DNA of 48,189 nt from Actinomycetes bacterium. Lineage in GTDB: Bacteria; Actinomycetota; Actinomycetes; Actinomycetales; Actinomycetaceae. Position 1 is the stretch's first letter. Every line of letters begins with the position of its first letter. Shown here piece after piece: positions 38,580-48,182 of this stretch. Location of the stretch: positions 1 to 48,189 of the forward strand of contig JAEWEQ010000025.1 of the NCBI GenBank assembly GCA_023389315.1, in the 5' to 3' direction. The notes beneath the pieces are model-generated. The model worked only from the letters and a program-made list of their open reading frames with translations, ran no database searches and was not told the origin of the DNA. The translations under genes were made by a program, and so were the position numbers.

Positions 38580-40349
38580 ATGAATATTCGTCAGCTCCGC
38601 CCTAGCTCCCCGCGCTCAATTTCGGTCGCAGACCTGATCACCAAGGTCCGCAAACGCGCCGGTTTGGAAGCCACCGTGGTGCGCGGCAGCGACCAGACCC
38701 CGGTCACCTCGGTGAGCCTGGACTCCCATGACGTGGTCGCCGGGGAAGCCTTCGTTGCCCTCCCTGGAGCGCGTCGCCACGGGGCCCAGTTCACCCCGTC
38801 TGCCTTCGAAAGTGGGGCAGTGGCGGTGATTACCGACGAGGACGGTTTGGCGCAGTTGATAGCTGACCCGCGGTTTTTCACCGACCATCCCTTAGCGGTG
38901 GTGGTCCTTACCGAGGACGTGCGCCGCTACGCTGGGTACGCTGCGGCCGCAGTGTGGGACTACCCGCACGAACAACTGCGAACCGTTGGCATCACCGGCA
39001 CTAACGGTAAAACCACCACGTCGCATTTCCTGGCCCATGCCCTGGAAGAGCTGGCAGGCACGACACTGCTGATCGGCACCGCGGGAATCACTTTAGGGCA
39101 GGTGCACGTAGATTCGGAACGCACCTCCGTGGAAGCACCAGTATTGCACCGTTTGCTGGCGTGGGCGGTGGAAAATGGTGCGCGCTCGGTGGTGATGGAG
39201 GTATCCTCCCACGCCCTGGTGCTCCACCGCGTCGCCGGGGTGCATTTCGATGCGGTCGCTTTTTTGAACCTGCAGCGCGATCACCTGGATTTCCACTCCA
39301 CCATGGAGGAGTACTTCGCCGCCAAAGCCTCCCTGTTTGCCGCGAACCGGGCGCAGCGCGCAGTGGTGTGCATCGACGATCAGTGGGGTGAAAAACTACT
39401 GCAGCAGATCCGCGGCGCCGGGCAGCTGCCGACTATGGCGGTAGCTACCCGCCCGGCGCTCGGGGACGGGGAAAACCCGCAGGCGGATCTATCCGTTGCC
39501 GATATAAAGATCGACGCCGCCAGTGGCGGCACTGACTTCACGGTGCACTACCAAGCCCGCTCCGTGGCCCTGCATTGCCCGCTGCCAGGAGTCATTAACG
39601 TACAAAACCAGGTGATCGCCCTCGGCATTCTAATCGGTCTTGGATTCAGCGCCTCGGACTGCGCCCAGCTACTGGGTAAATGCCCGCCCGTGCCTGGGCG
39701 TATGGAAGTGGTGACCAAACGCAGTGATGCAGACCCGCTGGTAATCGTGGATTTTGCCCACACCTCCGATGCCCTAACCCTGGCGTGCGCGGCCCTCGAC
39801 CCGGTTACGCCGGGGCGTCTGTGGTGCCTATTTGGCGCCACCGGGGAGCGCGATGGCGGTAAACGCCCCCTCATGGGGCAGGCTGCCGCTCAAGCCGCAG
39901 ACGTGGTGATCATTACCGATGACGACGTGTACGGGGAAGATCCCGCGCAAATCCGCGCCCAGGTGGCCGCCGGAATTGAGCAGGTGGGCGGCGACCAACC
40001 CGCACCCGAGTGGCGGGTGGAAGTACTATGGGAGGATGACGACCGCGCCCACGCCATCGAGCTGGCGGTCGTGGGGGCCGGTGCGCAAGACACCGTGTTG
40101 ATAGCCGGGCGCGGCCACGAAACCATCCAAACCGTGGGGGAGTGCGCCATCGAGCTCGATGACCGTGACTGTGCCCGCCAGGCCTTGCAACTGCGCCACC
40201 TGCAAGGAGAGCAGCCGCAGTTGCTGGAGCGTGCCAAAGCCCACCTTCACGCCGGTCGCGTGCGTTTACAGTCAGCGCCGAAGACGTGGGAAGATAGGGT
40301 AAGTCCCAAATCATTGGACCAGACGGAATCGATGAGGAAACACCCATGA
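38580..40349 (+). CDS. murE: UDP-MurNAc-tripeptide synthetase MurE
   Basis: 589 residues from the ATG at 38580 (GAGG five bases upstream; GTG at 38574 is an alternative). It adds the third amino acid to UDP-MurNAc-Ala-Glu. ATP loop GITGTNGKTTTSHF and the ligase C-terminal domain (FGATGERDGGKRPLMG) are intact. Where mDAP enzymes have DNPR, this protein reads TDDDVYGEDP, so it should add L-Lys or L-Orn. It is longer than usual because of a C-terminal tail of about 45 residues and an N-terminal one of about 15. Stop overlaps murF. Confidence 0.93.
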   Translation: MNIRQLRPSSPRSISVADLITKVRKRAGLEATVVRGSDQTPVTSVSLDSHDVVAGEAFVALPGARRHGAQFTPSAFESGAVAVITDEDGLAQLIADPRFFTDHPLAVVVLTEDVRRYAGYAAAAVWDYPHEQLRTVGITGTNGKTTTSHFLAHALEELAGTTLLIGTAGITLGQVHVDSERTSVEAPVLHRLLAWAVENGARSVVMEVSSHALVLHRVAGVHFDAVAFLNLQRDHLDFHSTMEEYFAAKASLFAANRAQRAVVCIDDQWGEKLLQQIRGAGQLPTMAVATRPALGDGENPQADLSVADIKIDAASGGTDFTVHYQARSVALHCPLPGVINVQNQVIALGILIGLGFSASDCAQLLGKCPPVPGRMEVVTKRSDADPLVIVDFAHTSDALTLACAALDPVTPGRLWCLFGATGERDGGKRPLMGQAAAQAADVVIITDDDVYGEDPAQIRAQVAAGIEQVGGDQPAPEWRVEVLWEDDDRAHAIELAVVGAGAQDTVLIAGRGHETIQTVGECAIELDDRDCARQALQLRHLQGEQPQLLERAKAHLHAGRVRLQSAPKTWEDRVSPKSLDQTESMRKHP

Positions 40350-41734
40350 CCTACACCGCTAAGTGGATTGCGAACGCGCTGCGAACCACCCTCCAGGGGG
40401 AAGATCGCGAAATCACCAGTGGAGTACACACGGATTCTCGCCAATGCCAACCCGGGAGCGTTTACGTCGCGCGTCCCGGTGAACAAGCCGACGGACACGA
40501 CTACATCGACTCCGCCATTGAAAACGGCGCGGTTTGCATCATTGCTTCCCAACCGCAGCCCGAGCGCGAGGACGTGTGCGCCGTAGTGGTGCCCGATACC
40601 ACCAAAGCGTTGGGACAGTTGGCCGCCGCCCACATGAAGCGGCTACGAGCCAACCAAAACATAACCGTCATTGGGATCACCGGGTCGGTTGGAAAAACCA
40701 CCACCAAAGACCTGCTGGTAGCGATCCTGTCTACCGCAGCGCCCACAGTGGGTTCCGAAAAGTCCTACAACAACGAAGTGGGCATGCCACTGACCGTGTT
40801 GCGCGCAGATGAAACCACCCGCTACCTGGTCCTAGAAATGGGTGCCTCAGGACGCGGCCACCTGCAGTACCTCACCCGCATCGCCGCCCCCGATATTGCG
40901 GTGGAACTAGCGGTCGGTAAAGCCCACCTGGGAGGATTCGGCTCGGTGGACGCCCTCGCCCGTGCCAAAGCCGAACTGGTGGACGGCCTGGTCAAGGGTG
41001 GCACCGCGGTGCTCAACCGCGATGATGCGCACGTGGCCTCCATGAGTGAACTGGTCAAAGGCGGATCGGTGATGTACTTCTCCGCCAAAGGTGCCAAAGA
41101 CGCACAGATTCGCGCCACCCACATCCGCCTCGATGAAAACTCTTGCCCCCACTTCGACCTGGAAGCCGGCGACGTGCTCAAACGGGTCCGCCTGGGACTG
41201 GTGGGACGCCACCAAGTTAGCAACGCGCTAGCAGCCATCGCCGCCAGCTTGCGCGCCGGACTGAAACCCGAAGCCATTGTCACCGCACTAAACGGCGTGA
41301 CCGCCACCAGCCCCCACCGCATGCATGTGGCCACCCGCGATGGCATTACCTACATTGATGACTCCTACAATGCCAACCCCGACTCCATGCGCGCCGGACT
41401 GGAAGTGATGTGCCGCATCGGGGAGCGCGCCCCGCGCCGTATCGCAGTTCTGGGTGAAATGCTGGAACTGGGCGCTGCTAGTGCATCCTTGCACCGCGAC
41501 GTAGGCAAGCAAGCTGCGAAAGTGGACGTGAACGTCCTCGTCACGGTGGGGGAAGGGGCGCGTGAAATCGCCACCGACTTGCACCAACGCGCCCACTGTG
41601 AACATTTTGACGATCCGCAAGCGGCCATCGAATGGTTGCGCCACAACCTGCGCCGCCAGGACGTAGTTTTCCTAAAGGGATCCAACGGCTCAGGTGTGTG
41701 GCAGATCGCCGACGCCCTGATTGAGAACGCTTAA
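40346..41734 (+). CDS. murF: UDP-MurNAc-tripeptide--D-Ala-D-Ala ligase MurF
   Basis: 462 residues. Adds D-Ala-D-Ala to complete the pentapeptide. ATP loop GITGSVGKTTTKDL, EMGASGRGH, and the DDSYNANPDSM block characteristic of MurF. The ATGA start overlaps murE; a GGAGGGA before mraY follows its stop. Confidence 0.95.
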   Translation: MTYTAKWIANALRTTLQGEDREITSGVHTDSRQCQPGSVYVARPGEQADGHDYIDSAIENGAVCIIASQPQPEREDVCAVVVPDTTKALGQLAAAHMKRLRANQNITVIGITGSVGKTTTKDLLVAILSTAAPTVGSEKSYNNEVGMPLTVLRADETTRYLVLEMGASGRGHLQYLTRIAAPDIAVELAVGKAHLGGFGSVDALARAKAELVDGLVKGGTAVLNRDDAHVASMSELVKGGSVMYFSAKGAKDAQIRATHIRLDENSCPHFDLEAGDVLKRVRLGLVGRHQVSNALAAIAASLRAGLKPEAIVTALNGVTATSPHRMHVATRDGITYIDDSYNANPDSMRAGLEVMCRIGERAPRRIAVLGEMLELGAASASLHRDVGKQAAKVDVNVLVTVGEGAREIATDLHQRAHCEHFDDPQAAIEWLRHNLRRQDVVFLKGSNGSGVWQIADALIENA

Positions 41735-41754
41735 CACCAGGAGGGACACCTAAG

Positions 41755-42843
41755 GTGGTTGCCATTGTCATCGCCTGCGCGGTATCACTAACCATCGCGT
41801 TGTTGGGAACGAAACTATTCATCAAGTTCCTCATCAAACGCGAGTACGGTCAGTTCATCCGCCAGGACGGGCCCACGGCGCACTTTACCAAGCGTGGCAC
41901 CCCCACCATGGGTGGGGTGGTCATCATCTTCTCCGCCTTGGTGGGCTGGATTGCGGGTCATGTGGCCAATAGTCGGGTCCCTGACCTGAGTTCCTCCCTG
42001 CTGATGTTCCTGTTCGTGGGGCTGGGCATCGTGGGTTTCGCGGACGACTACATCAAGATCTCCCGGCATCGTTCTCTGGGCCTTAATCCGGCGGCGAAAA
42101 TCCTCGGGCAGCTAACTATCGGCACGATTTTCGCCGGCGTGGCCCTGTCGTTCCCCAACGCCCACGGCATCACCCCCGCCTCTTTGAAACTCTCGATCGT
42201 GCGCGATGTGCCCGCCCTCGACCTGCGCTTCGCGGGCGTGGCACTGGGGGTAATCCTGTTCATCCTATGGGCCAACTTCCTGGTGACCGCCTGGTCTAAC
42301 GCGGTGAACCTCACCGACGGGCTGGACGGCCTGGCGACTGGCGCCTCCATGTTCGTTTTCGGTGCTTACACTATGATCTCGGTGTGGCAGTACTACCAGT
42401 CCTGCGTCAGCCAAACCATAAACCTCACCGTCTGCTACGAAACCCGCGACTCCCTGGGCCTGGCGGTAGCTTCCGCTGCCATCGTGGGAGCCTGTTTCGG
42501 GTTCTTGTGGTGGAACGCGGCACCGGCGCAAATCTTCATGGGGGACACTGGCTCCCTGGCCCTAGGTGGGGCGGTTGCCGGCCTGTCCATCCTCACCCGC
42601 ACCGAGTTCCTGGCGGTCATCATCGGTGGTTTGTTCGTCATCATCGTGTTTTCCGACCTAATCCAGATCGGGGTCTTCAAACTTACCCGCAAACGTGTCT
42701 TCCGCATGGCACCGCTGCACCACCACTTCGAGTTATTGGGGTGGAAAGAGATCACCATCGTGGTCCGCTTTTGGATCATCGCAGGTCTGTGCGCCATCGT
42801 CGGATTAGCACTGTTCTACGCTGAATGGGTGGCAAAACTATGA
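41755..42843 (+). CDS. mraY: Phospho-MurNAc-pentapeptide transferase MraY
   Basis: 362 residues, about ten membrane helices. It transfers phospho-MurNAc-pentapeptide to undecaprenyl phosphate, giving lipid I. Catalytic motifs FADDYIKI, NLTDGLDGLA, GDTGSLALGG and the HHHFE motif before the last helix are all present. It starts with GTG; AGGAGGG stands about ten bases upstream. Serves as the reference for the diverged relative at 8943-9752. Confidence 0.96.
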   Translation: MVAIVIACAVSLTIALLGTKLFIKFLIKREYGQFIRQDGPTAHFTKRGTPTMGGVVIIFSALVGWIAGHVANSRVPDLSSSLLMFLFVGLGIVGFADDYIKISRHRSLGLNPAAKILGQLTIGTIFAGVALSFPNAHGITPASLKLSIVRDVPALDLRFAGVALGVILFILWANFLVTAWSNAVNLTDGLDGLATGASMFVFGAYTMISVWQYYQSCVSQTINLTVCYETRDSLGLAVASAAIVGACFGFLWWNAAPAQIFMGDTGSLALGGAVAGLSILTRTEFLAVIIGGLFVIIVFSDLIQIGVFKLTRKRVFRMAPLHHHFELLGWKEITIVVRFWIIAGLCAIVGLALFYAEWVAKL

Positions 42844-44336
42844 GCAAGCCCGCCTTCCTAGGCAACGTCGCGGTTCTCGGCACCGGGGTGACCGGCACCG
42901 CCGTGGTGAAAGTACTCAGCGAACTTGGTGCCCACACCACCGCCTACAATACTGATCCCACCGCCGATGTGGCGGGCTTACCCGGCGACGTGGTAGTGGC
43001 CCATACCGAGGACGTGCTGGCTCACCTTAAAGACCAAAGCTTCGACCTGATCGTCACTTCCCCTGGAATCAGCCCGCTCGGTGATTTCTACCGTGGCGCC
43101 GCGGACTACGCCCGTCAGCGGGGCATCCAGTTGTGGGGGGAGATGGAACTGGCCTGGCAGCTGGGCCAGCACCTGGGCAAACAACCCGACTGGTTCACCG
43201 TCACCGGCACCAACGGTAAAACCACCACCGTTGGCCTGGTCGGAGCCATGCTGGAAGCCGACGGACGCAAATGCGCGGTGGTGGGCAACGTCGGCCGCTC
43301 CATTGTGGAGGTCATCGCCCACCAAGAGGTAGACGCACTGGCAGTGGAAATGTCGAGTTTCCAACTGCACGACACGTTCAGCGTGTCCCCGGTGGCATCG
43401 GTGTGCCTGAACATCGACACCGACCACCTGGACTGGCATGGTACGGCAGACAACTACGCCGCCGACAAGGCCCGGGTTTACGCCAATACCCAGGTGGCGT
43501 GTGCCTACGACGCAGCCGACCGGGCGGTCATCACCATGGTTGAAAACGCTGACGTGGTTGAAGGGGCACGCGCCATCGGCTACCGGCCGGACGTCCCGCA
43601 ACCGGGTGAGGTTGGTATCGTCGAAGAATACTTAGTGGACCGCGCGTTTGGGGACAATTACCGGGAAGAAGCCATCGCGGTTGCCACCCTCGAGGACGTG
43701 TCCAGCTTTGCCGGACCCATGCCTTCCTTGGCAGTGATCTCGGATGTATTGGCCGCCATCGTGTTGGTTCGTGCCGGGGGCGTCGCCCCCGAAGCGGTGC
43801 GAGCCGGCTTACGGGCCTTCCGTCCCGCAGCTCATCGCCGCGAAGTCATCGGCCAGGTGGCAGATATGACTTGGATTGATGATTCTAAAGCCACCAACGC
43901 TCACGCCGCCCGCGCTTCGCTGCGCGGTTTCGGGGAGCGTTCCGTCATCTGGATTGCTGGCGGCGACACCAAAGGCCAGGATCTGACCGCCCTCGTGCGA
44001 GATATCGAACCGGTACTGCGCGGGGTAGTGGTGATCGGTGCGGATCCGACCCCGGTGGTCACGGCATTGCAAACTCATGCCCCGCAAGTGCCCCACGTGG
44101 TGGTAGATGGCCACGAAGACTTCATGTTTTCGGTGGTTAACGAAGCGGTGGCGCTATCGCGTCCGGGCGACCACGTGGTGCTGGCGCCGGCATGTGCATC
44201 ATGGGACCAGTTCGAAAACTACGCTCAGCGCGGACAGCAGTTTCGGGAAGCTGTGGCGCGCCTGGAACAAGCTTGGGCGCAGGCGAGTAACCTCGGAAGC
44301 AAACCGGAAGAACAAAGTGAGAATGAGGTTCCCTAA
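42840..44336 (+). CDS. murD: UDP-MurNAc-Ala--D-Glu ligase MurD
   Basis: 498 residues from the ATG overlapping the mraY stop (ATGA). Adds D-Glu to UDP-MurNAc-L-Ala. N-terminal Rossmann part (VAVLGTGVTGTAV), ATP loop TVTGTNGKTTTVGL, and DDSKATNAHA in the C-terminal part identify it. The last base of its TAA is the first of the ftsW ATG. Confidence 0.95.
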   Translation: MSKPAFLGNVAVLGTGVTGTAVVKVLSELGAHTTAYNTDPTADVAGLPGDVVVAHTEDVLAHLKDQSFDLIVTSPGISPLGDFYRGAADYARQRGIQLWGEMELAWQLGQHLGKQPDWFTVTGTNGKTTTVGLVGAMLEADGRKCAVVGNVGRSIVEVIAHQEVDALAVEMSSFQLHDTFSVSPVASVCLNIDTDHLDWHGTADNYAADKARVYANTQVACAYDAADRAVITMVENADVVEGARAIGYRPDVPQPGEVGIVEEYLVDRAFGDNYREEAIAVATLEDVSSFAGPMPSLAVISDVLAAIVLVRAGGVAPEAVRAGLRAFRPAAHRREVIGQVADMTWIDDSKATNAHAARASLRGFGERSVIWIAGGDTKGQDLTALVRDIEPVLRGVVVIGADPTPVVTALQTHAPQVPHVVVDGHEDFMFSVVNEAVALSRPGDHVVLAPACASWDQFENYAQRGQQFREAVARLEQAWAQASNLGSKPEEQSENEVP

Positions 44337-45583
44337 TGCGCCGATGGTTCCAACGCCTGCCGGTTTTGGCGTGGGAAGGTAAATCCAAACCATCACGCGA
44401 AATCTCACCGGTGACCACCTACTATATGATCCTCATACCGGTGGTGTGTTTAATCCTGGTGGGCCTGATCATGGTGTTCTCAGCTTCCACCGTCACCGAT
44501 ATTGGCTTGGGGCTGAACCCCTACACCGCCTACCTGCGTAACCTGGCGATCATGGCAGCCGGGGTGATGGTGATGGTGCTTGGGATGCAGCTGCCGGTTA
44601 AGTTCTACCAGCTCCTCACCATCCCGCTGGCGCTGATAGCAGCCGTGCTGCAGAGTTTGGTGGCCACATCCCTGGGGGTGGCAATTGGTGGTAACCGTAA
44701 CTGGCTGGCGATCCCCGGGTTACCGTCTTTCCAACCGTCGGAGCTGTTGAAACTGGCACTGGCGATGTTCTTAGGGTGGGTACTAGTCAAAACCCAGATT
44801 GACCGCACTAACCCCGTCCACGTGGGTATCAACATCGGGATTCCCGTGGTAGTCAGCCTGGGGCTAGTGATGCTCGGCTCCGACCTGGGGACCGCCTTGA
44901 TTTTCGTAGCCCTCGCCATGGCGGTGCTAATGGCCATTGACATTCCCGGACGCTGGTACTGGCTGCTGGGATTAATCGGCGGTGGCATGGCCGGGTACTA
45001 CGTGGCATCGAAGAGTTCGCGTCTGGTGCGTATCTTGCAGTCCCTGGGGCTGGGGAGCTCCTCCACGTCCTCGCTGCAAGCCCCTGAACAAATCGACCAC
45101 TCCAAGTGGGCACTGGGGGCGGGGGGCCTAACTGGCCTGGGCCCCGGTGCTTCGCGTGAGAAATGGAACTACCTGTCGGCGGCTTCCACGGACTTTATCT
45201 TCGCCGTCCTGGGCGAAGAACTGGGTCTGGTGGGGACACTGTTCGTGGTGGCATGCTTCGCGGCGCTAGCAGTAGGCTTCTACCGGCTGAGCGTGTACCA
45301 CCACTCCATCTACGGGCGAGTCGTGAGCGCCGGAGTGGGCGGATGGATCCTGTCCCAAGCGGTAGTGAATATGGGCATGGTAGTGGATCTCACCCCGGTT
45401 ATCGGCGTGCCTCTACCGCTAGTGTCCAGCGGTGGTACCGCGTTCGTAGTGACGTGTGCGGCATTCGCGGTGGTATTGTCCATCGCCCGCCACGACACCG
45501 GCATGGAACAGGCATTCGGTATGCGCACCCTCATGGCTAAAGCCCAGCAACAGCGTCCCCGTCCTCGCAAGGAGAGAGTATGA
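44336..45583 (+). CDS. ftsW: Septal peptidoglycan polymerase FtsW
   Basis: 415 residues, SEDS family, about ten membrane helices. The catalytic Asp region (FQPSELLKLALAMFLGW), GSDLGTALIF and PLPLVSSGGT are present. FtsW polymerises lipid II with FtsI. A Ser/Thr-rich extracytoplasmic loop with LGSSSTSS lies near 235-250. ATG overlaps the murD stop by one base. Confidence 0.94.
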   Translation: MRRWFQRLPVLAWEGKSKPSREISPVTTYYMILIPVVCLILVGLIMVFSASTVTDIGLGLNPYTAYLRNLAIMAAGVMVMVLGMQLPVKFYQLLTIPLALIAAVLQSLVATSLGVAIGGNRNWLAIPGLPSFQPSELLKLALAMFLGWVLVKTQIDRTNPVHVGINIGIPVVVSLGLVMLGSDLGTALIFVALAMAVLMAIDIPGRWYWLLGLIGGGMAGYYVASKSSRLVRILQSLGLGSSSTSSLQAPEQIDHSKWALGAGGLTGLGPGASREKWNYLSAASTDFIFAVLGEELGLVGTLFVVACFAALAVGFYRLSVYHHSIYGRVVSAGVGGWILSQAVVNMGMVVDLTPVIGVPLPLVSSGGTAFVVTCAAFAVVLSIARHDTGMEQAFGMRTLMAKAQQQRPRPRKERV

Positions 45584-46704
45584 GCTCCCAACCGCACCTG
45601 CTGCTGGTGGGCGGCGGCACCGCCGGTCACGTGAACCCCCTGTTGGCGACGGCGGCAAAACTACAGGCCAGCGGCGCGCGCGTGAGTGTCTTAGGTGGAG
45701 ACACGGGATTGGAAAAAGATTTGGTCCCCGCCGCCGGACTGCCCCTGCATACGGTGGAGCGGGTCAGCGCTCCGCGGTCGATCAACGCCGACACTTTCAC
45801 TTTCCCGGCCCGACTGCGGCGCGTCATTAAGGACGTCGATGCGCTGGTGGAGGAACTATCTGTCGATGCTATCGTCGGCTTTGGTGGCTACGTTTCCGCC
45901 CCCGCCTACTGGGTGGGCAAACGGCGCCACCTGCCAGTGGTGATCCACGAACAAAACGCGCGCCCCGGCCTCGCGAATCGAGTCGGTGCCAAATGGGCCC
46001 ACACAGTGGCGGTGACTTTCCCCGGGACCCCCTTAGAAGCTAAACGAGGACGTAGCCTCACTACCGGCCTGCCCCTGCGGGCCGACATCGAAAACTACGC
46101 CGCCGCCGATGCGGACCAGCGCCAGCAGTGGCGCCAGCGGGCGGCGCGCTCTTTTGGTTTGGATCCCCAGCTGCCCACGGTGTTAGTTACCGGCGGATCA
46201 TTGGGTGCCCAACGCCTCAACGAATCAGTAGCGGGCGCGGCCACCCGCATTAGTGAATCGGCACAAGTGCTGCACCTTACTGGCAAAGGCAAAGCGGAGG
46301 CAGTGCGCGCGGACCTGGACAAAGCCCAGCTCACCCACCCGTGGGAAGTACGCGAATACTGCGAAGACATGGTCAGTGCCCTGGCAGTGGCGGACCTGGT
46401 GGTGTGCCGCGCCGGCGCCGGAACGGTGGCGGAACTCAGTGCCATCGGCATGCCCGCCATATACGTGCCCTTGGCGATTGGCAACGGCGAGCAAAAACTC
46501 AACGCCCGCTCCCACGTGGAAAGTGGGGGAGCGGTGCTCATCGAGAACGCCAGCTTCGACCGGGACGTGGCAGCGCGGGAAATCACCGACATCATTGCTA
46601 ATGAGCAACGATTGGTGCAGATGCGTCAAAACAGTGCCAGACTGGGTGGGTCACAGGCCGCCGTGACCTTCGCCAAACTATGCCTCGAGGCCGCCGCGAG
46701 CTAG
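45580..46704 (+). CDS. murG: Lipid II-forming GlcNAc transferase MurG
   Basis: 374 residues. Adds GlcNAc to lipid I. GGGTAGHVNPLLA at the start, HEQNARPGLANR, VTGGSLGAQRLNE and CRAGAGTVAEL near the donor site are the MurG signatures. The start overlaps ftsW (ATGA) after AAGGAGAG. Confidence 0.95.
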   Translation: MSSQPHLLLVGGGTAGHVNPLLATAAKLQASGARVSVLGGDTGLEKDLVPAAGLPLHTVERVSAPRSINADTFTFPARLRRVIKDVDALVEELSVDAIVGFGGYVSAPAYWVGKRRHLPVVIHEQNARPGLANRVGAKWAHTVAVTFPGTPLEAKRGRSLTTGLPLRADIENYAAADADQRQQWRQRAARSFGLDPQLPTVLVTGGSLGAQRLNESVAGAATRISESAQVLHLTGKGKAEAVRADLDKAQLTHPWEVREYCEDMVSALAVADLVVCRAGAGTVAELSAIGMPAIYVPLAIGNGEQKLNARSHVESGGAVLIENASFDRDVAAREITDIIANEQRLVQMRQNSARLGGSQAAVTFAKLCLEAAAS

Positions 46705-46748
46705 CGTTCCCATCCCTGGAAACGCAAGGAAAGAGGAAGGAAATCTGC

Positions 46749-48182
46749 GTGGATCGCCAAGTTTCGCCCAGCCACACTAACCCCGAATCGATGCACTTAT
46801 TGGGCATCGGTGGGGCCGGCATGTCGGTGGTGGCACAGTTGTTGGCGCGACGCGGATATCGGGTGAGCGGCTCGGATCAAACCGACTCCCACACCCTAAC
46901 TCGCTTGCGGGACGCCGGTATCACGGTGTTCGTTGGCCACCGCGCGCAGCAGGTTCCCGCCGACGCCACGGTGGTGGTGTCCTCCGCGGTGCGTGAAACG
47001 AATCCGGAGCTGCAGGTGGCCCGCCAGCGCGGACAACGGGTGTTGCACCGCTCCCAAGCCTTGGCGCTGGCCGCGCAGGGTAAAGATTTCGTGGCGGTGG
47101 CCGGGGCTCACGGTAAAACCACCACCTCGGGGATGCTTGCGAGTGCCTTGACGGCAGCGGGCACTGATCCTTCCTTCGCGGTGGGCGGGGTGGTGCTGGG
47201 GTTCGGCACCGGCGCGAACTTGGGGCAGGGTAGTGCCTTCATCGCGGAAGCGGACGAGTCTGACGGGTCGTTTTTGAACTACCAGCCGCGAGTAGCGGTG
47301 GTGACCAACGTGGAGCCGGACCATTTGGACCATTACGGTTCAGTGGAGGCGTTCGAGCAGGCGTTTGCTGATTTCGCTCAGCGCATTGTTCCCGGCGGCC
47401 TCCTCATCGCTTGCGCTGACGACCCGGGGGCGGTGCGCCTGGCGCGCCGTCATCACGAGGACGGTGGGCGGGTTTGGACCTACGGCCAAGTTAGCGCTGC
47501 CCAGGCGGGTCTACCGGGCGCGACGCATTGCCAAATCCAGCAGGTGGAAGTCACCGCGAACGGGGTGCACGCCCACTTGGTACTCGGAGAAGACATCCCC
47601 CGCGCCGCGTGCGCGGCGCAACTTGAACTGGCAGTCACCGGCGTTCACAACTTGCTGAACGCCACCGCCGCTTACCTCACCGGGGTGGAGCTGGGGGTAG
47701 CTGGGCCCACCATGGCACGAGCCCTAGCCCAGTTCACCGGCACCGGGCGTCGCTTCGAATCGCGCGGGGAAGTGGGCGGCAAACGCCTTTTTGATGACTA
47801 CGCGCATCATCCTTCGGAGGTGGCTGCGGCAGTGGCACAGGCGCGCGTGGTGGCGGGCGAGGGCAAGGTGCGGGTGCTGTTCCAACCGCACTTGTATTCG
47901 CGCACCCAGAATTTTGCGCAGCGTTTCGCCCAGGCTCTCAGCGGCGCCGACCAGGCGATCTTGACCGACATTTACGGTGCCCGCGAAGATCCGATCGAGG
48001 GTGTCACTTCGGCTTTGATAGCGGATCATTTTCCCGGCGCCCAGGTCGTGGCGGACCGGTTTGAGGCTGCCCGCGCCTTGGCGCGCGCCGCTGAGCCCGG
48101 TGATGTCTGTATCACCATGGGGGCTGGAAACGTCACTGAAGCTGGACAAGAAGTGCTCTCAGTTTGGCGGGCAGAGGTATGA
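46749..48182 (+). CDS. murC: UDP-MurNAc--L-Ala ligase MurC
   Basis: 477 residues from the GTG at 46749, preceded by AGGAAGGA; an ATG at 46680 inside murG would add 23 residues without family likeness. Adds L-Ala to UDP-MurNAc. LLGIGGAGMSVVAQ, ATP loop AGAHGKTTTSGML, EADESDGSF and DDYAHHPSEV are intact. The stop overlaps the next gene start by four bases. Confidence 0.95.
   Translation: MDRQVSPSHTNPESMHLLGIGGAGMSVVAQLLARRGYRVSGSDQTDSHTLTRLRDAGITVFVGHRAQQVPADATVVVSSAVRETNPELQVARQRGQRVLHRSQALALAAQGKDFVAVAGAHGKTTTSGMLASALTAAGTDPSFAVGGVVLGFGTGANLGQGSAFIAEADESDGSFLNYQPRVAVVTNVEPDHLDHYGSVEAFEQAFADFAQRIVPGGLLIACADDPGAVRLARRHHEDGGRVWTYGQVSAAQAGLPGATHCQIQQVEVTANGVHAHLVLGEDIPRAACAAQLELAVTGVHNLLNATAAYLTGVELGVAGPTMARALAQFTGTGRRFESRGEVGGKRLFDDYAHHPSEVAAAVAQARVVAGEGKVRVLFQPHLYSRTQNFAQRFAQALSGADQAILTDIYGAREDPIEGVTSALIADHFPGAQVVADRFEAARALARAAEPGDVCITMGAGNVTEAGQEVLSVWRAEV

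Noticed and set aside
5425..47463. CGAGGACG as an FtsK-orienting (KOPS) or other strand-biased segregation motif
   Set aside because: The two orientations are nearly equal (28 to 22) over a region whose genes run mostly one way; such motifs should be strongly skewed to one strand.
5425..47463. CGAGGACG as a restriction site of the host
   Set aside because: Restriction targets tend to be avoided, not enriched; it is also not a palindrome, though a methylation target is still possible.
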